DNA of 64,000 nt. Source: Catenaria anguillulae PL171 (lineage: Eukaryota; Blastocladiomycota; Blastocladiomycetes; Blastocladiales; Catenariaceae). The position numbers and the translations under genes are program-made. How positions within the stretch are numbered: position 1 is the stretch's first letter; each line of letters opens with the position of its first letter. The stretch lies in NCBI GenBank assembly GCA_002102555.1, contig MCFL01000001.1, positions 124,001 through 188,000 on the forward strand, in the 5' to 3' direction. Positions 1-12,317 of the stretch are shown here, piece after piece. The notes beneath the pieces are model-generated. The model did no database searches, was not told the DNA's origin, and was given only the letters and a program-made list of their open reading frames with translations.

Positions 1-852
1 AGGAGACAATGATGTCTATGATGCGGGATCAAGCCGAGGAGCAACGGGCGGGAGAGTATACGGGGACCGTCATGACGGGGAATGCGGATCGGACCGTCGA
101 TGAGCTGCAGAGCAGTCGCCACTACCGGCCCGCAAACGAGGTACATTGGGAGATGGAAACGAGCCGAGAACAATTGGAAGAGGACGATAAGGTGGATACC
201 ACCGGCGAGCAAGGGCAGCGCGAGCAAACCAATGCTTCTCAGGAGGCATCTTCGCAACGTTCGTGGTCACCGGCACCTTCTGCGGCCTCAACCTACTCAA
301 GCTCATCACATGCCCGTGCATACAAGCCGGCAACAGCATATTCTTCCTCGTCAAGTATGCATCAAAGATCTCCCTCAATTCGATTCTTCATTACCCAATG
401 TTCTCATTATTGCTCATCCACTGTGTTCTTCAGCCTTTCGCGGTGCCTTTCGCGCACCACCTCCGTCGACTCCACGCACACCTGCCAACGATCCTGTGCT
501 GCGCTACCAGCAATACGCGCGCGCCTGGTCCAACTCGCCGTTCTTGGTTCGCCGTGAACGCGAAGCAGGCAACGCCGGCGCGTCCGTTTGGTCACTTCCC
601 TCTTCGACGGCAGCAGCAGCAGCAGCGGGTGGATCCACGCTCATGTCGCATTCACGCACGAGCGGTGCTGGCCGCCCGGCTATTCGGCCGACCAGCAAGT
701 GGGACGATACGTTCGATCAGAGCGATGCGGGTTCGGCAGGGACCGGAGGCGTGGACAAGGATCGGGATGTGTGGGCTGTTAGGGATTGGATCAAGGCGCC
801 GGGTTCTGGCACAAGCACGGGAGCGAGGACGACATCGTCATTGAATCGTTGA
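1..852 (+). CDS. Unidentified Ser/Ala/Pro-rich protein, 3' part with one intron
   Basis: I do not recognise this protein. The frame is open from the left edge (possible Met at position 9), so the 5' end may lie outside the window. It reads through a Glu/Gln- and Ser-rich stretch to position 354, where a GTATGC donor begins a 79 bp intron (355-433, acceptor TTCTTCAG). The second exon, 434-852, joins in phase and ends at TGA. Without splicing, each frame is closed by stops nearby, which supports the intron. The C-terminal part is basic and low-complexity (PPPSTPRTP, a short Ala run, then GTSTGARTTSSLNR) with an apparently structured patch RYQQYARAWSNSPF. No domain is visible. It is convergent with the recyclin gene; the 287 bp between them hold no gene. 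Confidence 0.55.
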
Positions 853-1139
853 GTTTGCCTGCTTCGTCTATTACCCCTTAAATGCTCGTTTTTTTTCATA
901 TACCCCTTGACCATGGACACTTTCCTGTCACTAGAGTACAGGTGTTCCACCTGGCCGCGTGGCAGAGAGAGCAATGAAATGGTTCTATCAACAGCAACGA
1001 CGACTTGCAAGTACCACGAAACAGAAAACAGTTTCTCAACCGGTCAGGAAATATCAGCAGAGAACACAACAAACGATGCGCAACATCCTCCTTCCTTCAA
1101 CTGGCACCGACCACATCCATACATGTTCATTCACTTGCT

Positions 1140-4100
1140 TCACATGATGCAACAGTCGCTCTCCTTGACCTTGCCCTTGATACGATCATAGTCTGCGCGG
1201 CGCTCAATAAACTCGTAAACGTCCTCGACACGGAACACGCCCACAAACCGGTTTTGGTCCTTGACGAGCTGCTTGAGGGCGGGCAAGTCGGTCACAATGT
1301 AAATGTTGGACAGTTCCTTGAGTGCCTTGAACATGCGCGACACTTCACCGTTGCGCAAGGTTTCGGCCCACTTGTGGTAGGCGTTGATATCGCTGTGCAT
1401 GTGCAAAAGTCAAGTTAGTTAAGGGCGTGAGCGAAATGCCGGAATAAACAATTGCCTCAACAGGCAAGCATACCACATGAGCCGAAACCCACCCATGACT
1501 GAAATCCGTTGCCGCTTGATATGCTTGCACAAGACGCTAAAGAAGCGCGACCCGACCTCGCCCAAAAACACGTTCAAGATGTTCTTTTCGGCACACGCAC
1601 GCAGCATCTCAATGTGTTTTTCCAAGCACGCCACCGACAACCGGCAGGCATCCGTCGGGCGCGTGTCGGTCATGAGGTCGTCGGGCGGCTCAAAGTCGGA
1701 CGGGTGTTGCTCGGTAAAGAGCAGGAACTCGGTTTGCGACATGAGCGTGATCATGGCACGGTCCAAGCCAGTGGCGACGCAATCGTCAATCACTTTTTCA
1801 AACTTTTTCTTTTCCTGGATCGAGTCTGACAGAAAGTCGTTGAGGTTGACGTAGTTGGCCTGTGGACATGGTTGGGTGTTTGAAGGGGTGAGCGTGTGCG
1901 CGGATGCATGAAAGGTACCCGAAACACAACCAGAACGTACAAGCTCTTCGGTGAAATAAAGGTGGACCATTTGCAGGATGACGTCAACGACTTGAATCAT
2001 GGAAAAGAATTGAATGAGCGGAATCACCTCCAGGTCCTCCGAGGCCTTGTACGACGATAAGCGGTCCGTAGCGCTACAGACAGTTACGGCCGTCAGTCAG
2101 TCAATAGAGCAACACGAGTAGCCGGGCGAATCGATGACAGCGCACATTTCAAACGATGGCTTGATGTGCCGCTCACTCAAGGTCTGCGTCAGCACGGCAA
2201 ACAGCCTCTCGACATGCTTTTTGCTGCATACACCCCGTCCCGTCAGATCCGTCAGTCAAGATATCACGAAACCACAACGCGCGCAGAAGGAGAATCAAAT
2301 TGAGATACGCACACGTCGCCCGTGCGTTTCATCATGACCACACACCGCTTCAAACTCTCCTTGTTCAATGCAATCATGGCCAACACCATGTCCACCGACA
2401 AGAGCGAATCCAGTTGATCAAACCCGCTGACCTTGTTGGCCCCGGGCTCGTCCTCGGTCGGACTCGTATCCGCGACGGGCGAAAACGGGCCAGGTACGCC
2501 AAAGCTCGCCTCGACAGGCGACGTGCCCGGACTACCCGTCAAGGCCAATGTCGCCGTATACTTATCCCCACCGCGATTCACCACACGTTGCACGAGCGCG
2601 CCGGGGGTCAAGAGCGCCGTCTTGACCGAACTCAACACGCGCCTGCCCAAGTTTGGGTCCGGCACCGCCATCTTGACCTCGCCACCCCTGACTGCAGCCA
2701 TCTTTGCCCTGCGTGCCGCCACACTGTCGCTCCACGTGTCCAAATGCTTGGCGTACACACCACGCAAGTGCGCTATTTCGCGCTGCATGTACTCGTCGCC
2801 CGTGAACGGCTTGAGCGAATGCTGCAAGCTTTCTTCCAAGATGCGCGCATCGAGCCCGTGGTGGTCGGCCAGTTGTCGCAACAGTGCCGAGCAGTGCTCA
2901 AACATGTGCGAGAGCGACGCAAGAAACACGGCCAGATCGCGCGATTGTGCTTCGCGCAGCAGGCGCGTCAGGTAGTCGAGAATGCACTCGTCAAAGACCT
3001 TGTTGACAAATGCGTATTGCGAGGGCGTTGGGTGCGGGAACACGGTGCGGATCAGCGGCAGTTGTGTTTCGAGGGTCGCAGACATGGTGTTGAGGTATCG
3101 CTGCAGGGGAGAGATGCCTGCGTCGGCGCCGAGGTCGTGCCCGCCGGCTTTGGTTGGTGATGAGGGTGACGTGAGCGTGGACGAGGCCGCGGTGGTGGCG
3201 ATCGCAGAGTCGGGGCTTTGGGTGGTCGTGGGCAAGGACAGGGATTTGAAGTTTTCCGTCACGTCCTTGACATGGTCAAAGAAGATGGGCGATTTGTAGA
3301 TAAAGAGTTGCACGCACGAGTCGCCGCCCGTCAGGTAAAAAAGGCACTTGGCCAGTTGCTGCATGCCCGCAATGTCGTTGCTGTCGTAGTGGCGGTCAAA
3401 GGCCGAGAGAAGTTGAGATTCGAGAACTTGCAATCCAGTTTGGATGTTTTCGTTGATCTAAAGCCTCGACCAAATCGCTCATCAGAATTGTCCGAAATGC
3501 AGAGGATAGGCGCACAAGAGAAAAGAATCGTACAGAAGCAAAGTCATCCACGACGGCCCCACGTCCAAACTGCTTGACCAGCGCAAAATACATTGCCTGA
3601 TCGACCGGATCCGCACACCCATCCAAGAGCTTGGCAGACCCAGCATTTGACCCGTTCCGAAACTCGCGATACATTGGCCAAAGCACCGAATGGACCCGTC
3701 GAAATGCCTCCCTAGCCTGCTGTCCCGGCGGCAACCCAATGCCTCCCCCCATCATGACTGCGCCGGGCCCGGCACCTCCTGCACGCGCAGCCACGGTTGG
3801 CGCGAGCCTAGTCCACGCGTCCTTGATGTGCAACGGGATCTTTTCCGGATCGAGTGGTGGCGGCTTGAGCCCGCCCACAGCAGCCCCTGCGCCTGCCCCT
3901 GCGGCGGCACTCATGCTGGCGGGTCCAGCGCCCGCGGCGTTGCTGGGCGGCAAGTAGTACCATACACGAAACTTGCGCTCGTACAGCACGTCATTGTAGG
4001 CGAGCACTTTGAGGCGGCGCGAGCACGCGGCGAGTTGTGCGAGCGAGTGGAGAGGCAGGAACGAAAAGATGCGCAGCGTCACATCTTGCGGGAAGGCGGC

Positions 4101-4241
4101 CAGGCGGATCGTGGTGCCGGCAGATCCTGGGAGACCCAGCGAGGAGGTGGCACGGGACGATGAGGCGGTGGTCGGGGCCCCGGAGCTGCTGCCGCTGGTG
4201 GAGGCGCGCGACCGGCCGGGGACGCGGAGAAATTCTGACAT
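1140..4241 (-). CDS. RCY1: Recyclin-1-like F-box protein with Sec10-type exocyst domain
   Basis: Probable F-box adaptor acting in endosome/Golgi membrane recycling, as yeast Rcy1 and fission yeast Pof6 do. Six exons read in phase: 4241-3534, 3457-2313, 2223-2116, 2073-1941, 1859-1474 and 1392-1140, giving about 910 residues, the size expected for the family. The F-box (FPQDVTLRIFSFLPLHSLAQ) lies near residues 50-92 after a Ser/Ala-rich leader. A long Sec10-like helical region follows (INENIQTGLQVLESQLL; later VIPLIQFFSMIQVVDVI and ISVMGGFRLMCDINAYHKW). The protein ends in Cys-Cys-Ile-Met, a CaaX prenylation box, which yeast Rcy1 also has as far as I recall. The start at 4241 (MSEFLRVPG) is preferred over an in-frame codon 75 bases upstream because the extra residues look like leader. 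One intron (2074-2115) is only 42 bp. Confidence 0.88.
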
Positions 4242-4797
4242 GGTCAATGGCCGATGGATGGATGATTGATGGCGAGTTGTTTGGCGGTCGAGCAGGAAGC
4301 GTGTGCAATTCAGCAAGAGTGCATGAAATCAAGGCGTCGAGTACATTGCGCTGGGCGAAAAGTGTGCCGGTGTGGTCGGGTGATTTCCGGCACCTGACGG
4401 AATTGAGTGTTTATTTCTTACTCTCGTCGTCACCAACGCCGACCTGAAATACAAATTGGAATGTCGGCGGCGTAAATGGGTTGGCGTCGCGATCACTTAC
4501 CAACTCTTGCTTTCTCAACGTGAAAGAGCACGTGCAGGAAAGAGTATCACAATTCATTTCATCTTACTGTATGTACAAAATAGGAACAACGGCAACGGCA
4601 GTGGGGAATATCCAACGGGCAATACAGTCAAGGGGCCGATAGGCACGGATTCTGGCAAGCAATTGTGCCAAACATGCGAGGAAGAAAAAAAAAAGTACAA
4701 TCGAGAGTCAAGTGCACATGGTCACAGGGCATATGCACACATGCGCACACGCACAAACACTCACGGACACACCGGCGGGATGTCAAAACCGACTAAC
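4242..4797. other. Intergenic, recyclin upstream region
   Basis: About 555 bp between the recyclin start and the cyclin stop. No open frame here has convincing codon use. It should hold the recyclin promoter and the cyclin 3' end. I see no RNA gene or repeat. Confidence 0.5.
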
Positions 4798-6210
4798 TTA
4801 GTCCCGCTGATCGACGGCCATGGGTGACAACACCATTGGGTCTGAGGCCATCAAGTGCCGCGGCGGGCTCATGGGTGGTGTCGACCACACGACTTGGCGC
4901 TGGCCGGGAGCCGTGCACACGACTGCGCCAGCAGAGTAGCACGAGGATGAAGTGGAGGACGCAGAGGACGTCGACGAGCAGCTTGGTGTTGGCGAGCACG
5001 GGGGCGAGATGAGCAAGCCCAAGGCAGCTGGCGCAGACTTTGCGTGCTGCTGCTGTTGCTGCTGCTGCTTGTGGTGCACGTCGTGCTGCTGGCCTGGCCG
5101 CTGGTGGGCAACCAGATCCACCGAATGCCCCCTGGCCATGACGTCGCTGCCAACCAACGCGGCCGTCTTGGCGGCCCATTGCTGCTGCACGGCATTGGCG
5201 TATGCGGCCAACCGGTCCGTATACCGTGCATACTCTGCACCCGACACGTTGACGTTGAATCCAGACAAGAACAAAAACTCGAGCTCCAATCGGTTGAGTT
5301 CTGCAAGCCCAATGCCGCCGACCTTGGCCAAGTGCTTGTTTGTGTAAAACGCATCCGAGTGCACCTTGGTGGCAATGGCCAGGGCAAGCAGCAGCACGCG
5401 GTGCACATTGTGCGAGCACACGACCACGGGCGGGACGGCCGTTGAGCCGTCGACGGATGACGTGGTGGGGGCATTGGCCACGCGGTCAATTGCAATCAGG
5501 GTGGCAACCCACACGGCCGCGGGCACGGGGGCATACCGGGCGAGGCGCGCTGCGTACGCGGGCAACGAGATGGTGGGTGGGGCACGGCCCTGGAACTTGG
5601 ATGCTGCGGCAAGCAAGGCGGCAGCACCGCGGTCTGTGGACGCCAATGGGGATGCGCGGGCAAGTAGCGAGTCGTTGGCTTGGGCTATGCGCACGAGCAA
5701 GGTGGCCACAATCAAGTGTGGGTTGGCCAAGTGTTGCCCTGAAGGGACCACTGGGGCCACGGCAGGTGCGGCAGGGACCGTTGCTGCCGGCTTTGATGTT
5801 GATGATGTTGACGAGTAGGTCGACGAACTGCTTCTGCTGCGAGAGACGGCTGCTGTCGCTGCGGTCGAGGATGAGAATGAGGATGATCGGGACACGGTCC
5901 GCGCCGATGTCAAGTGCTTGGAGACGGATGCATGGAGTGCCTCACGAGCGGGCGACCGTGGCCGCTTGGCCGGAGCGGATGGTGTCGACGACGCAGAGGA
6001 TGGTGCGGACGAGCATGTGGTTGGATCTTGCGACATGAGCCGTGTCCGCAGTCGGTGCGCAGACGAAATGGTGGTGGCCGAGCGCTTGAGGCGTGCGGGG
6101 ACGGGAAGGTTGTTGTTTGCGCCATGAAGCAATGCAGGGGCTGCTTGGCACATGCCCGGCGCGGGGCCATAAGCGTGTTGGTGTTGGTAAGAGAGGACGT
6201 TGAGGGTCAT
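4798..6210 (-). CDS. Pho80/Pcl-type cyclin
   Basis: A cyclin of the Pho80 class, which in fungi partners Pho85-like kinases in phosphate signalling, glycogen control or cell-cycle entry. It has no visible intron and encodes about 470 residues. The first 170 residues are Ser/Pro/Arg-rich and probably disordered. The cyclin fold follows, with hallmarks FQGRAPPTISLPAY, WVATLIAIDRVAN, SDAFYTNKHLAKVGGI and LNRLELEFLFLSGFNV. The C-terminal third contains a Gln run and Pro/Ser-rich tail. An upstream in-frame codon at 6306 exists, but a TATA element at 6331-6337 would place the transcript start close to it, so the Met at 6210 (MTLNVLSYQ) is the better start. Which Pcl subfamily it belongs to, and hence which kinase it binds, cannot be decided from the sequence. 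Confidence 0.85.
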   Translation of the reverse strand: MTLNVLSYQHQHAYGPAPGMCQAAPALLHGANNNLPVPARLKRSATTISSAHRLRTRLMSQDPTTCSSAPSSASSTPSAPAKRPRSPAREALHASVSKHLTSARTVSRSSSFSSSTAATAAVSRSRSSSSTYSSTSSTSKPAATVPAAPAVAPVVPSGQHLANPHLIVATLLVRIAQANDSLLARASPLASTDRGAAALLAAASKFQGRAPPTISLPAYAARLARYAPVPAAVWVATLIAIDRVANAPTTSSVDGSTAVPPVVVCSHNVHRVLLLALAIATKVHSDAFYTNKHLAKVGGIGLAELNRLELEFLFLSGFNVNVSGAEYARYTDRLAAYANAVQQQWAAKTAALVGSDVMARGHSVDLVAHQRPGQQHDVHHKQQQQQQQHAKSAPAALGLLISPPCSPTPSCSSTSSASSTSSSCYSAGAVVCTAPGQRQVVWSTPPMSPPRHLMASDPMVLSPMAVDQRD

Positions 6211-9200
6211 CTTGTTGGGTGTTGAGGTGGGAATGGGAATGGGAATGGGAACACGAACGGATTCGGTAATTGGGGATAGAGTCGATGATGACAACATAGC
6301 AGGCAAGGAAAGGGAGGCGAAAGGGGGGATTTATATACAGACTGCAAGGGCTCGCGATGAATGCGACCTGAATCAGGCAGTGGCAACAATCGCGATGGTG
6401 CGGGCCAACCGTCAACACAGGCTGGTAGAGTGTCTGCAGTGACGGCAGACAGGAAAATGGAAGGGCTTGTGGAACAAGTGCGCAACGGAAAACGGCAGGG
6501 CCGCGACGCGACAGAACCGTCGTAATGAATGTGAATGCGGACAAACAAAGCACAACCACAAACTGCGGTCCGATGCGGTGCGGTGAGATGGGGAACGCGG
6601 AAACCGCGGACAGTCTGACGATCGAGAAGAGTTGGAGAAAAAACAAATGCCCGGGCTGATGTGGCGCGGGTGGCTCAGCCACAAGGTTTTGACGGTCTGG
6701 AGATGGCGAGCGTAGATGCTGAGAGCTGGAGATGCTGACCGCTGAAAAGCAGGGCAGTTTCAATGATTGGCGGCGGCGGATGGTCGTCTGCTGGTGGGTG
6801 TGAAAGTGCGGAGCCAGACCAGACGATCGAGATGATTTGGTGTGTTGAGAGGAAGTTGTCTCAACCTCGACAGAGTGCTAATCAGGTTGGAAGGGTCGTG
6901 ATTGCGCGCGAGAAACTCGTAATGGCGAGCTGAGGAGCTGGTTTGGCTGACGGATAAATGCTGGTGGGTGCGGGTCCGGAAGGTGAGGGTTCGGAAGGGC
7001 CTTTATGCACCTACAGTGTGCATTCAATTGTGTCAGAGTCATGGTGAACAACAGGACAGAGCTAGCCAATGAAACGAGTCAACGAGTCACTGCCGATCGA
7101 CGATGGCCGAGGCCGCTGCATGGCATAGAGTCGGACGAGATTGAGATGATTTGGGAACGAAGAGCAGGGACGGAAAAGAAAGTCACGGGCGTTTAAGTAC
7201 CAATCAAGGAGAATTCAGTCAAGGGAAATAAATCGGACGATTGACAGAGGTTGTGAGCGAGAGGAGGTGGTCGCAGGTTCTTGAATTACCGGTAGTGAGG
7301 TTGTCTTGGTAGCCAAGAGCCAGGTTGAATTGACGTGGAAAAACAACACTTGGCGTTTGGCCGCGTTGGTGGATTGATTTGGCAATGTTGGTCAGCGCGG
7401 GCCGCGAAAGCAGGGACTTTGACTTGGATTCGGCAATACTTGTACCAAAACTGGGCCAAAGCACACCGCGGGCGCTGGGCGATTGACGCCATTTAAACAC
7501 TACGGCCGCAGTGCCACGTATTTCCTACCCATACCCGGCGAGGAACTCCTGGCTGTGTGACCGATAGCTGTCATACTCATGTCCAAACGAGGGAGTCGTT
7601 ACGTACAACGCTGAGTGATGTGAGTGAGTCGACGTCCCGGACCGCTGAGCGGTGGACGTGGAGACATGAGATCTCAACCAACCTGTTGACTGAAAAGCAA
7701 ACGCACGGCCTTGTTCCGCCGGCGGAGAGGTCATCTGCCGTTTCGTGGCCGATTGCCATGCTGCTTGCGCTGCTGATGCATATCCTCGATTGCTGACCAT
7801 GCATGCTCCTGCTGACGGACAGCGCAGCGGGGGATGGAGTTATTACGTCACGACGACGAATGCCGTGATGGAAGAACTAATACGGGATCGGCGTTGTGGC
7901 GTTGTTCGAAGAAAGCCAAAGCAGGGCGCTCTTCCACGAACATTCTCGACGATTCTAGCCCGACTCGCGGTTTTTGGGATCAGCGATTCTGGGCAGTTTA
8001 GTTTGTCTGTGGCCATGCTTCCCAGGGCTCGGCCATAGGCTTGGCCCGAAGATCTTTCACCGAAAGGCAACTGGCATGAATGTTTCACGAAAGTGTAGAC
8101 ATGCATCGGTGGTATGTATGTATACGCCAAGAGCGTCACGCATATGCCCCCGTTGTAGGTTTGTCGGTTCTGGCCGGATCTGGCGAGCCCTGAGGTCCTT
8201 GTGAGCCTTGGCGCCTGACGGTCCCCCGTTCTCGAGCTTGTTGTCGTAACGCCAAGAGTGTCCTTTCTGCTTCTGATTCTGCCTTTCGCTTGCGTAACAC
8301 TACTCGGGGGGGGGGGGACGTCAGCGGCGCCTCTGTGCACCGCCACGTCAATATCAGCCAACAACTGCCAGCGCAGCGGTTGCCAACGGAGTCATTCCGT
8401 CAAAGCAGTCAGCAGGTACAAATTGCCGACGCCGACGACGGCAGGCGGTCATTCGGGTCACTATTGATAGGCTAGGTAGCCTTACATGCGGTTCAATTCA
8501 TGTCTCATGACCAACACCGTAAGCGAAACTTAAGTTCATCAAGCAGGCATGCTGTGAGTCTTGCTTTGTTGGTTTTATTCCGCCCCTAACTCATGACTGA
8601 TATGATGCACATCATGCAATCTTTCTCATAACCAACCGCCGTAAGATATTGAGCGGCTCTCTCTTTCTCGCTACGCAGAGATACGAGTCACCGCCGTCGT
8701 TGCAAATCAAGGACTTTACAGTAACGAGACGCGTTCCGAGCTGCAAACAGACACACCAAATGCCAGTCACTGCCTCGCATTCAAGTCCACTTCCAAATCA
8801 ACCACACTCGAGTCGGTGCTTGGCAGATCGACGCAATTTGACAGTAAACTACCGATCCTTGGTTGAGTCGGTCGATGCAGGCAAGGCATCTCTCCGCTTC
8901 ATGACTTGGAATACGAAACGTGACAAATACTGACAACACATTGTCAAGTTCAGGCAGACCCTCCTCGTTGATTACGGAGGGATCCTGAAGCTCCACACGA
9001 TTCAATGAAATGATTTGAATTTCTCTCGTTGTCAAAAAGTCAAAGTTGGAACTCACATTGTGTCCAAACTCAGTTATTTTTTTGTTCACCAGCAACTGGC
9101 AAGTTCCCATCTAAACGTGGACACAACTAACATAAAGCGTAAAGTACCTACAATGAAGTACCCATTTACAAGAACGCACAAGGATGACCGATATTGTTGC

Positions 9201-9721
9201 ACACCAAGTTCCCAAGCTCAATGGAGACTGTGCACACCGACATTCTGCCACGCAAGAATGCTGGACAACAGCCACAAAAAGATCGGGCTGGTTGGTCCAA
9301 CTAGTTGTTCTCACCAAGTGCGAAATGTCCTGACTTGACTGATACAATGAAGCTTTGCGAAGAGATTGGGAACATGTACTGCAGGCGAGTTGACAGCCTT
9401 TCAATGCAGCACACCTAACGGGTGCGGCCACACAGTTGACGGCAAGGAATACATATTGTGGAAGGTACTGAATCGGTGTACAAAAAACATGTTCCGGTTG
9501 ATTCTCCCTCTGAGTTTCCAGGATACCGTGTGCAAGTGGGTATTGAATTGGTCCCTTTGAGTGAATGTGCAAGCAACATCCAACCGTCAGCAGGAGTTTC
9601 CTGCTGTCAGTCAAGGAAATACCATGAAATTTACACGGGTATCCGTGTTAAATCGGCAACGAGAATGAAACGGGCGGAGTATTCAACCGTCTTGCCTAGA
9701 TGTACATATACACTCTATGAA
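6211..9721. other. Long gene-poor stretch
   Basis: About 3.5 kb between the cyclin and the first F-box-like family copy. Open frames are short, overlap on both strands and lack the GC-rich third positions of the neighbouring genes. Contents: the cyclin promoter at the left, a run of nine or so Gs near 8306-8315, and an imperfect 20-21 base direct repeat (8504-8523 and 8625-8645). No tRNA with a proper B box and no transposon protein was found. It may contain decayed sequence I cannot recognise. Confidence 0.5.
6331..6337 (-). promoter_or_regulatory. TATA-like box of the cyclin gene
   Basis: On the minus strand the sequence reads TATATAA, about 120 bases upstream of the chosen cyclin start at 6210. 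If it works at the usual 25-35 base distance, transcription would begin near 6300 and leave a leader of about 90 bases. Confidence 0.4.
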
Positions 9722-12285
9722 ATGATCCATACGATAGATGCCCAACCCTCGAGCTTCATCTTTGGTGTGCTGCCCAATGTTGTTTGCCACCAGCTCTTCG
9801 ACGCCTTATGGCCATCAGATGGGCGCCGCCGGTACTTGCCGCCCACGGCCCTTGTCGAGTTTGCGTGCACTTGTAAGGCGGCGGCTGCCATCGCGTTGCC
9901 TGCTCTGTACTCCAACCTGCAATTGACCTCACTTTTGACGCCCCCAAAAGTCTTTGCGGTACTCGCATCTCCCGTGTCGTCATCGTCATTCTCGGCCACA
10001 CTCAACCTGCGCTCCCATGTCCGATCCATCACCGTGTCGCCGCACTTTGTCTGTGAGGACCAGTTCCACTTGCTCGCGCAAGCCGTTCAATCGGGATGCA
10101 AGCTCGACGAAACCTCATGGATCATGTCGACCCGGCTCGTCAACCAGCGGCTCACCCGCGAGACACTCAATCAGCTGCCCATGAGCTGGCTGATGCGTCT
10201 TGCCACATTTTGCCCGCACCTCGTGTCGGTCGATTTGTCCAACGTGGGCAATCTGGGCCGTGCGCGCCCGATCTTTTTGTACGGATTCCAGGCGCTAGCC
10301 GACATTCTGCGTGCCCGCGGCGGGCGGTTTACATCCACGGCCACCATGCCCGTTTCGGCCGTGCTTGTGAGCGACAACAAGACGTGCGGCAGCGAGTTTG
10401 TGCAAGATGTGTACTTTGTGACTCGTGTGGACTGGGGCCGCAAGGAGATTGACGTGGGCAACGATCTGGCTCCGCACGAGATAAGCTTTCGACCCGAAAA
10501 TGCCGTCTGGACTGCGTCCGGCTTGTGCCTGATCCCGTTTGCCGACCTTGTGGGCCATGGCGGCAACATTCAAGAGCAAGAGCGGTGGGCCATTCGCAAT
10601 GTGACCATTCGAGTGCCTGACTTGGCTTGGCTTGCACTGTTTCCCGAGCTCACAAACAAGGCCAAACAGTGGCTGTCGTCCCCAGTGCAGCTGTACAAGC
10701 GTTCCGGCATTCGCAGGGGCTTGGATCGTGTGTTTGAGTTGTGCCCCGCGACAATCAAGGGCACCATCACTATTGCTACCCCTCAAGTTGACGCCATGTG
10801 TGGGATGGTGCGCGGCCACGGGTTGGACCCAGAAATGCACGTGGCCGGGCTTGAGCTGCAAGGCCTACCATCGCTGAGGACGCATGTTATGTCCCAAACG
10901 GAACCAGCCACTTCAAGCAGCAGGGCGAGCAGCGGATGGCCGACATGACACGTTTGGTTACCGGCACTCGATTCCACTTGTTGACCCGATTCCGCGTCAC
11001 CAACTCGTTTTTCCTCACCATGGAGCATGCACCCGCGCTCTTTGCGATCATGTCTCAAGCGATGCCCAGTCTCTTTGACCTTGGCTTGCTCGACCTGCTC
11101 ATCCCCATGGCTTTTGTGTGTGGTCTGACTGACAGACATTTCATTCGTCGCCCATCGCATCTCGGCACGCCGTTGCAGCATCTCAGCTTGTCGTGCTATT
11201 GTGATATGGATGCATTGCCTCCCTGGTCGGCTGCCAGCTCCTCCTCGTTCGATACCGCCCATGACTCGTTGCCGCTCAAGCGAGCGGCCTTGCGCACGCT
11301 GGAACTGGCCACAACTGGATCCGGTCGGTCGTCTTTGACCGAGACCAATGTGCCTCAAGTCTCCATTCATCCACTCTTGTTGCACGGCCTCGAATCTCTT
11401 GTCCTTGACTTGGTCCATCTCCTTGTCCTGGCGCCGCCGCCGCGGCCGCCGCGGCCTGGCACCTGCAACGACAGCCCGCCACTCACGACTCGGCTTAACG
11501 ACCATGTCGCTGCGCCGCTCGATTCCATCACTCTCCCAAACTTGCGCCGCTTGCACATTGTTACGAAACGCATGCACCAGGATGTGTCCAAGGAGCGGTA
11601 CCCTTTGCATCGACAACTACCACGCTGCCCAGTCCTCGAAGAACTGGTTGTGGATCACAGCCCGTATCCAACCGCGCTGGACGCGCACAGTGTGATGCGC
11701 ATGTTGGCAAAGTACCCGACGCTAGTGCATGCGAACGTGGGGCATGCAAGTGTTTCACGAGCCGAAATGCAGGAGATTGCCGGCACGTTGTGGGCTTGCA
11801 CCACGGGGACGCATGATCGGTTGCGCAATCTTGTGGTGAGTGGGAGCACTTGGACGATCAATATCAAGTATGTGTCGGTGCCGCATGTGCTGCACGTGGG
11901 GATGGATGGTGGCCCTGGGTGGAGTGCAATGGGCCCGGGTGTGGGCGAGTTGGTCTTGCCCACGTCGGCAGAGTTGCGTTTCCCGTCAGAGCCAGAGCCA
12001 GGGCGACTGCCAGTGTCGGATGGCGATTCCAGGTTTTGTGCAAAGTGCAGGATATGGTTGCGTGTGCCCGCTGTAGAACATGGGCCGGATCGAGTAATTA
12101 ACACGGCGGTGTTTGTGAACCAGCACCAGGGGCGGATGGAAGTGATGGCCCACGATTGCGAGTGTCCCAACTGTGCGCCGGCAGGGTTTGAATGGGAATG
12201 GGAGTCGGGTGTTGGGGTAGGCAAATGCAAGCGGGTGTGGGCCATTCGGAGGAATTTGCCGAGGATGGGAGGCCCGTTTGGCTGA
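9722..12285 (+). pseudogene. F-box-like/CxxC-tail family, copy A (one-base frameshift)
   Basis: A member of the local multigene family, about 850 codons. It begins with an F-box-like segment (LPPTALVEFACTCKAAAAIA, then LPALYSNL). A long middle region follows, probably leucine-rich-repeat-like, and the C-terminus has two Cys pairs (FCAKC and CECPNCAP). The frame starting at 9722 runs to 10948; homology then continues in the frame that opens at 10936. Aligned by eye with copy B, the anchors LELQG (to 10864) and NGTSHFK (from 10897) are 32 bases apart where the paralogue has 33, so a single base is missing between them. No convincing intron explains this. It could be a young pseudogene or a sequence error. 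A GT-repeat lies just downstream. Confidence 0.75.
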
Positions 12286-12317
12286 CGGATGAAGAGGTCC
12301 ACTGATCCGATCGTGTC

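Noticed and set aside
263-470. Hydrophobic frame suggesting a membrane protein at the left edge
   Set aside because: It overlaps the exon and intron of the spliced Ser-rich gene and is explained as a shadow frame.
5942-6763. Minus-strand 273-codon frame upstream of the cyclin
   Set aside because: Composition is that of a pyrimidine-rich leader, and it overlaps the cyclin coding region in another frame and the TATA element.
8306-8315. G run, and a C run at 14972-14985
   Set aside because: Simple homopolymers in non-coding sequence; no quadruplex-forming series of G tracts and no sign of a terminator role.
8504-8645. Imperfect 20-21 base direct repeat (8504-8523 and 8625-8645)
   Set aside because: About 18 of 21 bases match, only two copies, no flanking features; too weak to call a mobile-element footprint or an array.
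10886-10920. A 35-base intron explaining the frame change in copy A
   Set aside because: Phase would fit, but it would be shorter than any other intron here and would remove residues that align with copy B; a single missing base explains the alignment better.
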